Assembly: GCF_000826545.1 (NCBI RefSeq)
Contig: NZ_CDME01000008.1
Span: forward strand, 1,347,707-1,411,706
Reading direction: 5' to 3'
DNA: 64,000 nucleotides
Source: Kibdelosporangium sp. MJ126-NF4
GTDB lineage: Bacteria > Actinomycetota > Actinomycetes > Mycobacteriales > Pseudonocardiaceae
Numbering within the stretch: the first letter of the stretch is position 1; each line of letters opens with the position of its first letter. The notes beneath the pieces were generated by a model. It searched no databases and was not told the origin of the DNA. It was given only the letters and a program-made list of their open reading frames with translations. The position numbers and the translations under genes are program-made. Below are positions 23,847-33,648 of this stretch, piece after piece.

Positions 23847-26386
23847 CCACTCCTTGCCGTCGGGTGGCGCCGCGCCGCCTCGGCGCGGGCCGACGGCCGC
23901 GACGTTTTCGCCCCTGTGTAACCGTAGTCGGTCACCTGGCCGTTCGGTGCGGCCAACGTGGGCACGCCGATGCGTTTGATCAGCCGTCCGGCCTGGTCGT
24001 ACCGGAACATGTCCGTTTTGAGCTGCTGATCCTGCGTTGGCACGTGCCGGATTCCGGTCACCCGGCTGGAGTCGGCCGGATTGCCCGGATCGTTGCCGAA
24101 GTAGGTCGTGTTGGCGACCTCGACATTGCCGTCGCGCACCTGGTACTTGCCGGTGAAGTTGCCGTGCCCGTCGAAGAAGAACTCGGAGCCGTTGGCGTTC
24201 TCGTCGACGAAGTACCAGAACCTGCCATTGAGCGCGTTGTACCCCCACCGGCGCTCGGTTTCCGGGGTGGCCGGTTGGTTGATGTCCCGTTTCGCCAGTG
24301 TGCGCAGCCGGTTGAGCTCGTCGAACAGGTGCAGGCGCGGCCGGAGCGTATTGGTGTCCCTGTTGCGAACGGCGACCGCGATTCCGCCATCGCTGTTGAT
24401 GGTGTTCGCGTATTGCAGGGCGTCTTCCGCCGTGGCGTCCCGTTTGAGCCGCCAGAAGGCGAAGTAGCGGCGGCTGCCGTTGGGCAGGGTGATCCAGAGG
24501 CCTTTTTGTTCGGATGGTCCGCCCCAGTGCTGCCAGTCGTCGGCGTACACAGTTTCGAGAACACGGCCTGCCGGACTGGTCGAGAACCGAGTGTCGAATT
24601 GTGTGATGTTCGTGTTGTAGTCCGTGCACGCGTTCAGCGCGTCGCATACTTTCGCGAGCTTGTTGCAGGCGTACTCGTATCGCCAGCGCAGCCCCGGTTG
24701 TCCCGCGGCCGGTGCCTCGGTTTCGATCTCGGAAACCCGCGGCGGGACATTGGTGGCGCACCCGCTTGTGGTCGGCTGAGTCCAGCGAACCGTCAAAGAT
24801 CGGCCGCTCGGCTCCTGCACGATCCTGGTGACGGGTCCGCCTGCGGCCCGGTCGAACCGAAGGGTGCCGACGCCGGTTCGCACTATCGACTGCAGCAGCC
24901 CGTTCGCGCTGTAGTTGAGCGTCTCCTGGCTGCTCGCCTTGACCCTGAAACCGAATTTGCCGATGTCTTCGACGCGGTTGGTGGTCCCGAGTTCGGCGCG
25001 GGAGACCAGTGTGCCGTCCGAGTTCCGGCCGAAGGTCTCCTGACGGCCGTCCGGATAGGTGATGGTGAGCACGGATCTGTCGAAATTCCACTGCGCGCTC
25101 GCGTCGAACAGTGACAACCAGCCCTGGCCGAACGCCCCCATGTGGTTCGGTGGAGCGCCGGACGAGTAAGTGCGCTGGATCTCCAGCGGCATTCCTGTCG
25201 TCTCGACATCGGCGTCCTTGTCCGACTGGACCCAGATCCCGTACGGCAGGATGACGTTGTCGACGGTCGCCAAGCCGAGTCCGGCGCCGACAGTGCGCCA
25301 GATGTCGGGCACGGGTACCACAACGGTGACCTTGTGCCCGGGGAATCCCGCCGCGCGCGGGTCGGTGATCTTGTTCCCATCATCGATCTTCGCCGACCAC
25401 CAGAACGACTCGTTCCACTTCACATAGTCTTCAGGCAGCCGGAACCACGTGTGGAGGCTCCAACCGGACGTGATACACCGATCGGTGAACTCGGCGTTCC
25501 GGCACACGGTGAACTCGTATTTCAGCCCGCCGCCCGGCCAGTTGTCGATGTCCGATCCGGACACCGACAGTTCAGGCGTCCGAGTCAGCACAGTGCCCTC
25601 ATTGGGTGGTGTGCCGAGCGTGATCGACGGAGGCTGGTTCTCGATGACGTATTCGACCGTGGTAGCGCAGACACCGTGTTCGGAGAACCAGCCGACACCG
25701 TCGATCCACACATCCCAGGCGACCCGCCAACGACCAGGTGCCAGCGAAGCCACTTCCGCGGAAACCCGTTGCGACTGGCCGCGGGCGATAGCACCGTTCA
25801 ATGATGTCTTGGGATAGTCGCCCGGCACGGGGTTGCCGGAAGTGTCGTACAGGTGATAGCCGAGCGATGTTTTCCCGGATGGCCAAGTGTCGCGACCATT
25901 GTTGGTCAGATCGACGGTGACTTTTCCCGGCGCGTTCGCCATCGGTGGACGCTCGACCGCGCCCGGAACGTATTTCGCGTACCACTGCTCGTTGCCGACC
26001 GGATCGCATGGTCCGTCAGCGGATTCGACCGCTCGGCGTTCTCTTAACTTGGTGAGGCTGTGCAGGTCGACGACCGCGACACCGGTCGGCAGCGGATCGG
26101 GTTTGACCGAATCGGGCTTGAACCGGGCAAGAAACCGGTCCGTCGACGCCTTTCGATCCGCCAGCATCGTGTCGTACACCTTGCGGGCAGGCGAACCGGG
26201 AGCCGGTAGCTCGGTCTTTCCCTGTGGCGCGGCCGTCGGTTCCGATGGAATGTGCGCGTTGCCCGGCGCCGTGCGCGCGCTATTTTTGTGCTGCGCTTTC
26301 GGCGAACCGGCCATCGCCTCGGCGGGTATCGCTTGTATAGTCGTTACCAGGACAAGAAAGACCGCAACCAAACCGCGAGCCCGCAC
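23819..26386 (-). CDS. RHS-family secreted protein, N-terminal part (before frameshift)
   Basis: The gene starts at a GTG (26386) six bases after GAGGGAG. A Sec signal peptide (RARGLVAVFLVLVTTIQAIP, cleavage near AEA-MAG) is followed by a linker and a CBM/NPCBM- or Ig-like region (about residues 130-250, WPSGKTSLGYHLYDTSGN, APGRWRVAWDVWIDGVGW). The DUF6531/RHS entry region comes next (TTGMPLEIQRTYSSGAPP, GAFGQGWLSLFDA, TYPDGRQETFGRNSDGT), and the first YD repeats appear near the end. It stops at 23819 after about 30 residues of out-of-frame sequence, while the YD repeats continue in the -1 frame. Total span 7352 bases plus one equals 2451 codons, so a single lost base explains the break. Confidence 0.8.
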   Translation of the reverse strand: MRARGLVAVFLVLVTTIQAIPAEAMAGSPKAQHKNSARTAPGNAHIPSEPTAAPQGKTELPAPGSPARKVYDTMLADRKASTDRFLARFKPDSVKPDPLPTGVAVVDLHSLTKLRERRAVESADGPCDPVGNEQWYAKYVPGAVERPPMANAPGKVTVDLTNNGRDTWPSGKTSLGYHLYDTSGNPVPGDYPKTSLNGAIARGQSQRVSAEVASLAPGRWRVAWDVWIDGVGWFSEHGVCATTVEYVIENQPPSITLGTPPNEGTVLTRTPELSVSGSDIDNWPGGGLKYEFTVCRNAEFTDRCITSGWSLHTWFRLPEDYVKWNESFWWSAKIDDGNKITDPRAAGFPGHKVTVVVPVPDIWRTVGAGLGLATVDNVILPYGIWVQSDKDADVETTGMPLEIQRTYSSGAPPNHMGAFGQGWLSLFDASAQWNFDRSVLTITYPDGRQETFGRNSDGTLVSRAELGTTNRVEDIGKFGFRVKASSQETLNYSANGLLQSIVRTGVGTLRFDRAAGGPVTRIVQEPSGRSLTVRWTQPTTSGCATNVPPRVSEIETEAPAAGQPGLRWRYEYACNKLAKVCDALNACTDYNTNITQFDTRFSTSPAGRVLETVYADDWQHWGGPSEQKGLWITLPNGSRRYFAFWRLKRDATAEDALQYANTINSDGGIAVAVRNRDTNTLRPRLHLFDELNRLRTLAKRDINQPATPETERRWGYNALNGRFWYFVDENANGSEFFFDGHGNFTGKYQVRDGNVEVANTTYFGNDPGNPADSSRVTGIRHVPTQDQQLKTDMFRYDQAGRLIKRIGVPTLAAPNGQVTDYGYTGAKTSRPSARAEAARRHPTARSGCPKACCAP

Positions 26387-26529
26387 TCGGTCTCCCTCGG
26401 TGAAACGATTGAGAACTACTCGATCATCCTGTTGTTTTTGCTCGGAGCCAATGCGATGGCGTTGTCTGTCATCACGGATTCATGTGACGTTCACCGATGT
26501 GGTCCGTTCAGATCAAGGAGATAATTCTC

Positions 26530-27471
26530 GTGAGAGGTTCCCGTAGATCGTTTGGGGCATTGACTTGTGTGGCCGCCTTGGTGGTGGCGACGCCAACGCC
26601 TGCGGTGGCGGATCCCGAGTTCCTGCCGTTGGCCGACGACCTGGTCGCGGTCGGCGACTCGACGACCCAGTACGTGCTCAACGATTTCGCTGCCGCCTAC
26701 AACCGGAGCCACACAGGTGGGCGGATCGCGTCCTTCGACGCGGTCAACCCGGCGACTGGGCAGCGCAAGGACCAGATCACGATCCGGCCAGGGGTCACCA
26801 TGGTGCGGCCGGAGTCCGCCTACGCCGCGTTCGACCGGATGAAGGAAGGCAAGCCGATCGATTTCGCGCACACCGACGCGGGGCCGTGGACATCGACGAG
26901 GCCCAACATGACGACCTTCGTCGTCTTCGCCAAGGACCAGATGCGTTACGCGTCGGCGCGCGTCACGAACGTTCCGCAGAACTTGACGAAGGACCAGTTG
27001 AAGGCGATCTACACCTGCCAGGCGAAGACGTGGAACCAGGTCGGCGGCACGTCGACCAGCAAGATCCAGCTGAAGATGCCCGTGTGGAACGACACGCTCC
27101 GCAACTACATGGCCCAACTGGGCGTCAGCGGCCCCTACACCTGCTGGTCCGGGGACCAGTGGAACGACATCAGCACAGTGCTCGGAAACCCGGATGCGAT
27201 CGTCCCGATGTCCCGGGCCGTCGCGCGGCTGATGCGGTCCTACGGCGACCCGATCCAGATCGACACCAGTGACGTCGCCGTCGACTACTACGTCTACAAC
27301 GTGGTGAGGAACGACGACACGCCGCCCGACTACATCCCGGACCGGATGATCCCGTTCGTCGGTGACGGCAGCGACAACACCGGCTGGATCTGCGGCACCG
27401 AAGCCCAGGCGATCGTCCGGGCCAACGGGTTCGACTCGACGGAGGACTGCGGGATGCAAGAGTGGTACTAG
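26530..27471 (+). CDS. Secreted PstS-like substrate-binding protein
   Basis: The 313-residue product starts at the GTG at 26530, nine bases after AAGGAG. It has a Sec signal peptide (RGSRRSFGALTCVAALVVAT, cleavage near AVA-DPEF). The mature N-terminus VAVGDSTTQYVLNDFAAAYN is the signature of actinobacterial PstS/PBP-like proteins (DTTQ motif). LTKDQLKAIYTCQAKTWNQV and the terminal cysteine-containing segments also fit. There is no lipobox, and no permease or ATPase genes lie beside it, so a solitary secreted binding protein is likely, not a full phosphate transporter. It is divergent from the RHS gene with 143 bases between starts. Confidence 0.75.
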   Translation: MRGSRRSFGALTCVAALVVATPTPAVADPEFLPLADDLVAVGDSTTQYVLNDFAAAYNRSHTGGRIASFDAVNPATGQRKDQITIRPGVTMVRPESAYAAFDRMKEGKPIDFAHTDAGPWTSTRPNMTTFVVFAKDQMRYASARVTNVPQNLTKDQLKAIYTCQAKTWNQVGGTSTSKIQLKMPVWNDTLRNYMAQLGVSGPYTCWSGDQWNDISTVLGNPDAIVPMSRAVARLMRSYGDPIQIDTSDVAVDYYVYNVVRNDDTPPDYIPDRMIPFVGDGSDNTGWICGTEAQAIVRANGFDSTEDCGMQEWY

Positions 27472-27478
27472 GCGCTAC

Positions 27479-28402
27479 TTAGTTCTTCCCGCGTCGGTAC
27501 TCGCTGGGGCTGCAACCGTGTTCTCTGCGGAAAGTGCGCGAGAAGTAGAACGCGTCGTTGTAGCCGATGGTCCTGGCGATCTCGGAGATGTCACGGGACG
27601 TGGTGGCCAGCAGTTCGCGCGCTCGGGCCATCCGCAGGCGCTTGGCGTATTCGACCACGCCGCAGCCCGCCGCCATTCGGAACAGGGCCGCGAAGTGCGA
27701 GGGGGACAGGCCCGCCGTGCGCGCCAGCTCTTTGACGATCACCGGCTTCGCGAAGTTGTGCCGCAGGTACTCCTGCGCCTGGCGAACCGGCTCGGTGGGC
27801 TGGTGGGCTTCGGTCAGCGCGTCCGCGGCCAGCTGCGCCAGCAGGGTCCAGCCCGCGCCGGAGGCCGAGATGAGGTGCGGGAAGGTCTCGTCGCGTTCGA
27901 GGAAGCCGATGGCGTCGTCGATCGCCGAGACGGCCCGGTAGGCGTCGCGCACCTCGATGATGGCTTCTCCGCCGTCCGGCGTGACGACCGAGAGCAGCTC
28001 CGAGACCTGCGAGCCTGCGGCGTGCAGCCACCAGATCGTCCAGGGGTCGCGCGAGTCCGCCCAGTAGAAGTGCGGGCGGGATGGGGGCAGGACGAGGGCG
28101 TTTCCCGGCCTGATCACGCTCACCCTGCCGTCGACCTCGCAGTGCCCGACCCCGTCAGTGCAGACGATCACGATGGCTTCTGGTGCGCTGCGCGGGCGGT
28201 GCATGCCGTGGTTGGCCGCGCTGGGGAAGTACCCGGCGTCAGTGACCAGCAGGCCCGAGGTCGGGGCCCTGCGCAGGGCCGACGCCACCAGCGGCCGCGG
28301 CAGCACGCGCAACCGCTGACCTGGGAAGCCATCGGGCAGCAGCATCCGCACACTGTACAGCCGGCCGTCGAATCGTCCAGGTGACTCGGTCGATTCGGCC
28401 AT
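27479..28402 (-). CDS. AraC-family transcriptional regulator
   Basis: The product is about 307 residues. It has an N-terminal cupin-like AraC arm domain (CTDGVGHCEVDGRVSVIRPG, LVLPPSRPHFYW) and a C-terminal double helix-turn-helix (VKELARTAGLSPSHFAALFR; ISEIARTIGYNDAFYFSRTF followed by RREHGCSPSEYRRG). Candidate starts are 28402 and 28426. The former has GGCGGG upstream and is preferred, but the choice is weak. The gene is divergent from the DUF5107-TPR gene, with starts only about 35 bases apart, and stands at the head of the sugar-utilisation locus. It probably responds to a sugar and controls that gene, perhaps the whole locus. Confidence 0.87.
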   Translation of the reverse strand: MAESTESPGRFDGRLYSVRMLLPDGFPGQRLRVLPRPLVASALRRAPTSGLLVTDAGYFPSAANHGMHRPRSAPEAIVIVCTDGVGHCEVDGRVSVIRPGNALVLPPSRPHFYWADSRDPWTIWWLHAAGSQVSELLSVVTPDGGEAIIEVRDAYRAVSAIDDAIGFLERDETFPHLISASGAGWTLLAQLAADALTEAHQPTEPVRQAQEYLRHNFAKPVIVKELARTAGLSPSHFAALFRMAAGCGVVEYAKRLRMARARELLATTSRDISEIARTIGYNDAFYFSRTFRREHGCSPSEYRRGKN

Positions 28403-28437
28403 CCCGCCGAATGGGTGACCAGTCATAGCGTTGCCGC

Positions 28438-31400
28438 ATGTCACAGGGTGAATCGACGCTGATCCTGCCGTCCCGCCCCGCCGAGCACGCCGAGGCCGGG
28501 GTCGCGGCGTGGCGGGCGGGGGTGATGATCGACAGCTACCTTCCCGAGGCGCCCGACCGGTATCCCGCCTACCTGGACCGGCGCGTCTATCAGGGCTCCT
28601 CCGGGCGGGTGTATCCACTGCCGTTCCATGACCGGATCAGCCCGGTGAAGGCCCCGGCGGAGTGGGACGCCGTGCACCTGGAGAACCGCTGGTTGCGGCT
28701 GATGGTGCTGCCCGAGCTCGGTGGCCGCGTTCACGTTGCTTTCGACCGCACCCGAAACTACGACTTCTTCTACCGCAACCCGGTGATCAAGCCCGCTCTC
28801 GTCGGCCTGACCGGCCCGTGGATCTCCGGCGGAGTCGAGTTCAACTGGCCGCAGCACCATCGCCCCGCCACGTTCCTGCCGACCGACGTCGAGATCGAGC
28901 ACGAGCCCGATGGCGCCGTGACCGTGTGGTGCTCCGACCACGACCCCTTCGACCGGATGAAGGGGATGCACGGCGTCCGGATGCGGCCCGACAGCGCCGT
29001 CCTGGAGTTGCGGGTGCGGCTGTACAACCGCTGCGAGCGGACCCGGACGTTCCTGTGGTGGACCAACATCGCCGCCCGAGCGGATGAGAACTACCAGTCG
29101 TTTTTCCCCCGTGACGTGCGCGTGGTTGCCGATCACGCCAAGCGCGCGACGACCGGCTTCCCCGCCGCGGATCGGGCCTACTACGGGGTCGACTACCCGG
29201 CCCGGCACGACGAGGTCGGCACGGTCACCGGTGGCGTGCAGGTCCGCGGCGACCGCCTTGACTGGTACCGCAACATCCCGGTGCCGACCTCGTACATGTG
29301 TGTGGGCAGCAAGGAAACGTTCTTCGGCGGCTATGACCATGCCGCGCGGGCCGGGTTCGTGCACGTCGCCGATCGGCAGATCGCTGTCGGGAAGAAGCAG
29401 TGGACTTGGGGCGCTTCGGAGTTCGGTGATGCGTGGGGCCGCAATCTGACCGACGACGGTTCGGCCTATGTCGAATTGATGGCCGGGGTTTTCACCGACA
29501 ACCAGCCGGACTTCTCCTTCATCGCGCCAGGGGAGACGAAGGTGTTTTCCCAGTTCTGGTATCCGATTCAGGAGATCGGTCCGGTGCAGGCGGCAACCGT
29601 GGACGCTGCGGTGCGGGTGGACCTCCGGGGAACGAGCGCGCGGGTCGGAGTCATAGTGACGGCTGACCGCCCCGGATGCCGCTTGTTGCTCGTTGACGGC
29701 ACTGGGGCCGAGGTCGCTGAGGTGCGCGCCGACATCGCGCCGGGCAAGCCCTTCCAGGAGAGCATCCCGCTGACGCTGGCCGCTGATCGACTCGTGCTGC
29801 GCGTCCTGCACGGTGACGAACTGTTGGTGGAGTGGGATTCCCTGGTCCCCAGCGCGGACGATCAAGTCACCCCGGCACGCGAGCCCGCCGCGCCCGAGGA
29901 CATGCCGACCGTGGAAGAGCTGGTCGTGATCGGCGCGCACCTCGATCAGTACCGGCATGCGACGCGCTCGCCGGAGCTGTACTGGCGTGAGGCATTGCGC
30001 CGAGATCCCGCGCATGTCGCGGCCAATGTCGGGCTCGCTGGGCGCGCGTATCAGCGTGGTGACTTCGCTGAGGCGGAGAAATTGTTGCGGGTAGCCGTTT
30101 CCCGGCTGGCGACGTTGAACCCCAACCCGGTCGACACGACCGCGCTGTACTGCCTCGGTCTCGTGCTGGAGCGACTCGGCCGGGCCGAAGAGGCCTACGA
30201 CGTGTACGGTTCCAGCTCCTGGGCGCGTGCGTGGCGGGCACCGGCGGGCTATCGCATGGCGCGCATCGACGCCGCACACGGGCGGAACAGGGAGGCGCTG
30301 GCCAGGCTTCAGGATGTGCTGCGCACCGAGCCGGAGCACCTGCAAGCCCGTGCGCTCCGGGTGATCGTGTTGCGCCGTAACGGAAAAGACGGTCAAGCGG
30401 CAGAACTCGCCGAAGCCACCCGTGCGCTTGATCCCCTGGACTGGTGGACGCGCGATCTGCTTGGCCTGCCTCTCACTACGGACGCGCAGACCTGCCTTGA
30501 CATTGCGCTGGAGTACGTCGGCGTTGGTGAGCACGATGCGGCGCTGCGGGTGCTCGACGTCGCCCGCGAGCGGGAGGGTTCTCGCGCGATCGGACAGACA
30601 GCGGTCGGGCCGTTGCTGGAGTACTACCGAGCCGAGGTGCTGCGCAGGCTGGGCAGAGACCGCGAGGCGCGCGAAGCCGTGGGGAGGGCGCAGAATCTCG
30701 ACGCGACGTGGTGTTTTCCTTCGCGGTTGGACGACGCGTTGACATTGGAGCGTGCGGCAAACTCTGACGACACGGACGCGCGGGCTCGCGCGCTGCTCGG
30801 ACACTGGCTCTACGCCAACGGACGCCCCGATGACGCGTGCGCGGCCTGGAATGCCGCGGCGGCAATCGACCCGGATGATCCCGTGGTGTGGCGGAATCTG
30901 GGGCTCGCGGCCTTCAACCACCTCGGTGACGCGGACCAGGCATGCGCGGCCTACGACTCCGCGCTCGCCGTCGCGGGGGACGACGCCAGGCTGATCTTCG
31001 AGCGTGACCAGCTCAGTGCGAGGCGCGGCGTGCCGCCCGGGCAACGGCTGGACTGGCTCCTGAGCAACCGCGCCCTGGTCGAGACGCGGGACGACGCCAC
31101 CATTGAGCTCGCGCACCTGCTGATCACCGCCGACCGGCTCGACGAGGCCCGCGAACTGCTGCTTGGCCGCACCTTCCAACCGTGGGAGGGCGGTGAGGGC
31201 GACGTGCTGCGCGTGTGGGACCGGCTGTGCCGCTGGCAATCCACAGTAGATGATGCGTTTGCGCCGCCGGAATCCCTCGGCGAGGCAAGGCATCCGCTCG
31301 CGAACACGGCGCAGCTGCACCTGATGCGGGGTGACGTGCTGGGCGACCGGGCGGCGTGGGAGCTGGCTGCCGCGCAGCAGGGCGACTTCCTGGGGATGAG

Positions 31401-31752
31401 TACCCGGCCCTACTCCGAGGCGACCTACTCTTCGGTGCTCGCGCTGCGCAGGCTTGGTCGCACTGAGGAAGCCGACCGGCTCACCGAGGCATTGCGCGCC
31501 TTCTGCGACACGTTGGAGGCGAGCCCGGCGACCGTGGACTACTTCGCGACTTCGCTGCCGTCGATGTTGTTGTTCACCGAGGACGTGGCCGCTGCGCAGC
31601 TGCGCCGAGTAGGTTTGTTGCGGGCGCAGCTCGACATTCTCGACGGGCAGCACGCGCGCGCAGATGACCGGTTGGCCGCGCTGCTGGCTGAGGACCCGCA
31701 CCACGTCGACGCGCTGGACCTTGCCCGATCGATCCGGACTCCGACGCGGTGA
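28438..31752 (+). CDS. DUF5107 and tetratricopeptide-repeat protein
   Basis: The 1104-residue protein has an N-terminal DUF5107 domain (about residues 30-340: ENRWLRLMVLPELGGRVHVA, FFYRNPVIKPALVGLTGPWI, GGVEFNWPQHHRP), a fold related to aldose mutarotases/carbohydrate-binding beta-sandwiches. It is followed by about 10 tetratricopeptide repeats (residues 490-1100, such as AEKLLRVAVSRLATLNPNPV and YCLGLVLERLGRAEEAYDVY). No signal peptide is present. This family commonly lies in sugar-degradation loci. A role in binding or isomerising an oligosaccharide product is plausible but unproven. It is divergent from the AraC regulator, and a hairpin overlaps its stop codon. The start at ATG 28438 has no clear ribosome site. 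Confidence 0.85.
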   Translation: MSQGESTLILPSRPAEHAEAGVAAWRAGVMIDSYLPEAPDRYPAYLDRRVYQGSSGRVYPLPFHDRISPVKAPAEWDAVHLENRWLRLMVLPELGGRVHVAFDRTRNYDFFYRNPVIKPALVGLTGPWISGGVEFNWPQHHRPATFLPTDVEIEHEPDGAVTVWCSDHDPFDRMKGMHGVRMRPDSAVLELRVRLYNRCERTRTFLWWTNIAARADENYQSFFPRDVRVVADHAKRATTGFPAADRAYYGVDYPARHDEVGTVTGGVQVRGDRLDWYRNIPVPTSYMCVGSKETFFGGYDHAARAGFVHVADRQIAVGKKQWTWGASEFGDAWGRNLTDDGSAYVELMAGVFTDNQPDFSFIAPGETKVFSQFWYPIQEIGPVQAATVDAAVRVDLRGTSARVGVIVTADRPGCRLLLVDGTGAEVAEVRADIAPGKPFQESIPLTLAADRLVLRVLHGDELLVEWDSLVPSADDQVTPAREPAAPEDMPTVEELVVIGAHLDQYRHATRSPELYWREALRRDPAHVAANVGLAGRAYQRGDFAEAEKLLRVAVSRLATLNPNPVDTTALYCLGLVLERLGRAEEAYDVYGSSSWARAWRAPAGYRMARIDAAHGRNREALARLQDVLRTEPEHLQARALRVIVLRRNGKDGQAAELAEATRALDPLDWWTRDLLGLPLTTDAQTCLDIALEYVGVGEHDAALRVLDVAREREGSRAIGQTAVGPLLEYYRAEVLRRLGRDREAREAVGRAQNLDATWCFPSRLDDALTLERAANSDDTDARARALLGHWLYANGRPDDACAAWNAAAAIDPDDPVVWRNLGLAAFNHLGDADQACAAYDSALAVAGDDARLIFERDQLSARRGVPPGQRLDWLLSNRALVETRDDATIELAHLLITADRLDEARELLLGRTFQPWEGGEGDVLRVWDRLCRWQSTVDDAFAPPESLGEARHPLANTAQLHLMRGDVLGDRAAWELAAAQQGDFLGMSTRPYSEATYSSVLALRRLGRTEEADRLTEALRAFCDTLEASPATVDYFATSLPSMLLFTEDVAAAQLRRVGLLRAQLDILDGQHARADDRLAALLAEDPHHVDALDLARSIRTPTR

Positions 31753-31776
31753 CGGCGTCTGTGCACCGTCACCGCG
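31745..31776. terminator. Bidirectional hairpin between convergent genes
   Basis: CGCGGTGACGG at 31745-31755 pairs perfectly with CCGTCACCGCG at 31766-31776 around a 10-base loop. It includes the stop codon of the DUF5107 gene and lies 12 bases before the ancestral stop of the convergent GH20 gene, so it may end both transcripts. Confidence 0.6.
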
Positions 31777-31787
31777 CGCGGGGTTCC

Positions 31788-33520
31788 TTACACGTCAGGG
31801 GTATCCGCCACGGTTCCGGTCGCGGCCGCGTCGGCGTAGTTCGCGAGGCGCTCGGCCATCGGGACCCCGGCGCGATGGGCTCGCCAGCCGGTGCCGCCGC
31901 GCTGCCACGGCGCCGGGCCGGTCAGCGGGCGGAACTCGACTCCGGCCGCCGCCAGCCGGTCGAGGTGGCGGGGCAGCCGCCGGTGGAGATCCTGCGTGCG
32001 GGAGCCCCAAGCGATCTCCGCGAAGGCACCCGGTGGAGATCCTGCGTGCGGGAGCCCCAAGCGATCTCCGCGAAGGCACACGTTCGCGGGTACAGGAGGT
32101 AGTCGACCAGTCGTGGGTCCTCGACGAACTCGGTCCATATCTGACACTGGATCCCTTGCACACGAGCACTTTCGGCCTCGGACCAGTCCTGCGGGATCGG
32201 CTCCCACGAGGCGACGTCGTCGAGGGTGACCGGGCCGCCGATCGCGAGCGGCTCGTCGGGGTGGGCCTCCTGGAAGTAGTCGAAGTAGGTCGGCATGACC
32301 GGCGAGAGCACGACGTCGTGACCGGCTGCCGCCGCCCTGCGGGCGACCTCCGCGCCACGCCACGCCATGACCAGCGTGGTGGTCGATTCCGCGTCGGCGG
32401 CGGTTGCTTGCGCGGCAAAGCTGTCGTCCCACGTGACCGGTGTTTTGCCGTGCTCAGCCAGCATCTGCCGCACTTCGGCCATCAGGGCGGCGAAGATCTC
32501 GGCGCTCCCGGAAAGCCCCCGCTTGTCGGCGAACGCGCGCACCACCGGGTCGTTGTCCCACGCCCGCAGGACGGACTCGTCGCCACCCACGTGCACGTAA
32601 GGGGAAGGGAACAGCGGGAGCAGCTCGTCGAACAGGAGGCGCAGGAACTCCAGGGACTGCTCCGACGGAGCCAGGAGCGCGTCGTGCACACCCCAGTTCG
32701 TGTGCACCGCGCGATCTGGCACGGACGGGGACCCGAACTCCGGGTAGGCGGCCAGCAGGGCGCCGGTGTGGCCGGGAACGCCGATCTCCGGGATGACCGT
32801 GATCGCGCGGTCCGCCGCGTAGGCGATGATCTCGGCGAGGTCGTCGCGGGTGTAGTAGCCGCCGTGCGGTGTGCCGTCGTGGACGACCTCGTCGGAGTAG
32901 TGGCTGATCTGGCTCGTCGCCCGCCAGCTGCCGACCTCGTGCAGGCGCGGGAAGCGAAGGCTCTCCACCCGCCAGCCCTGGTCGTCGCTGAGGTGCAGGT
33001 GCAGGGTGTTCAGCTTGTGTGCGCTCATCAGGTCGATGTGGCGCAACACCTCCCGCTTGGGCAGGAAGTGCCGGGCGACGTCGATGAGCATTCCGCGCCA
33101 GCGGAATCGTGGGCCGTCCTCGACGCGGATGACCGGTGCGACCCACCGGATGTTCGACGGCGCGGCCTGCCGGTAAGCGGCGTCGGGAAGGAGCTGGCGC
33201 AGGGTCTGCACGGCGTACACGACACCGGAACGGTCCGCCGCGGTGATGGTCACTCCGGCCTCGGTCACGTCGAGCACGTACCCCTCGGGAGGGGTCGCGC
33301 CCGCGCGGAGCAGCACCTTCAGACCTGCGGGTTCGGTGACAACCTTGCTGGTCGTGGGCAGCAGCGCGATCGCCCGCAGGACCGTCGCCCGTTCCTCCGT
33401 CGGCACGTCCAGGTGCACCGGGAGTTCGGCCGGAAGCTGGAGCACCCCCGCGCCGAGCAGCACCGAGTGCGGTTGGGGAACGAGGTGCGCCGCCCGCTCT
33501 CGCGCGTCGTCGTGGCTCAT
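31788..33520 (-). pseudogene. Beta-N-acetylhexosaminidase (GH20), frameshifted by a 50-bp tandem duplication
   Basis: The start ATG (33520) lies 8 bases after AGGGAGG. Residues 1-130 form the GH20b-type N-domain. The catalytic barrel follows, with LIDVARHFLPKREVLRHIDL, LHLHLSDDQGWRVE, IPEIGVPGHTGA and the catalytic pair in VHVGGDES. It would remove terminal GlcNAc/GalNAc, and no signal peptide is seen. A direct duplication of 50 bases (31981-32080) shifts the frame after FAEIAWGSRTQDLHR, giving a 532-residue product ending at 31922. Removing one copy gives 1683 bases, exactly 561 codons, ending at 31788 with RLPRHLDRLAAAGVEFRPL and a normal tail. Activity may survive, because the barrel is mostly intact, but the last helix is lost. 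Confidence 0.85.
31981..32080. repeat. 50-bp tandem duplication inside the GH20 gene
   Basis: Two adjacent copies (31981-32030 and 32031-32080) match at 49 of 50 bases, differing only at the last base. The unit starts CGGTGGAGATCCTGCG and ends CGAAGGCAC. Fifty is not a multiple of three, so the duplication breaks the reading frame. Confidence 0.92.
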
Positions 33521-33578
33521 GGTCGCTGCCTCCCTGTATGCGTGTACATGTTTCTTTCTGTTCATTCACTGCCTAGAG

Positions 33579-33595
33579 TGAGCATATCTTGCTCA
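33579..33595. promoter_or_regulatory. Candidate operator between GH20 and GH36 genes
   Basis: TGAGCA-tatct-TGCTCA is a perfect inverted repeat in the 128-base gap between the divergent starts at 33520 and 33649, in unusually A/T-rich DNA. It is placed to act on both promoters. No LacI/ROK/GntR gene lies close. The AraC regulator at 27479 or a distant regulator may bind it. Confidence 0.4.
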
Positions 33596-33648
33596 TTTGA
33601 GGGCTATTGTGCGCACAAACGAACGAAAACCACCATGAAGGGACATCG

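Noticed and set aside
28441..31704. Very long minus-strand open frame (1087 codons) opposite the DUF5107-TPR gene
   Set aside because: Shadow of the plus-strand gene in GC-rich DNA. Its product is low-complexity and matches no family, while the plus strand encodes clear domains.
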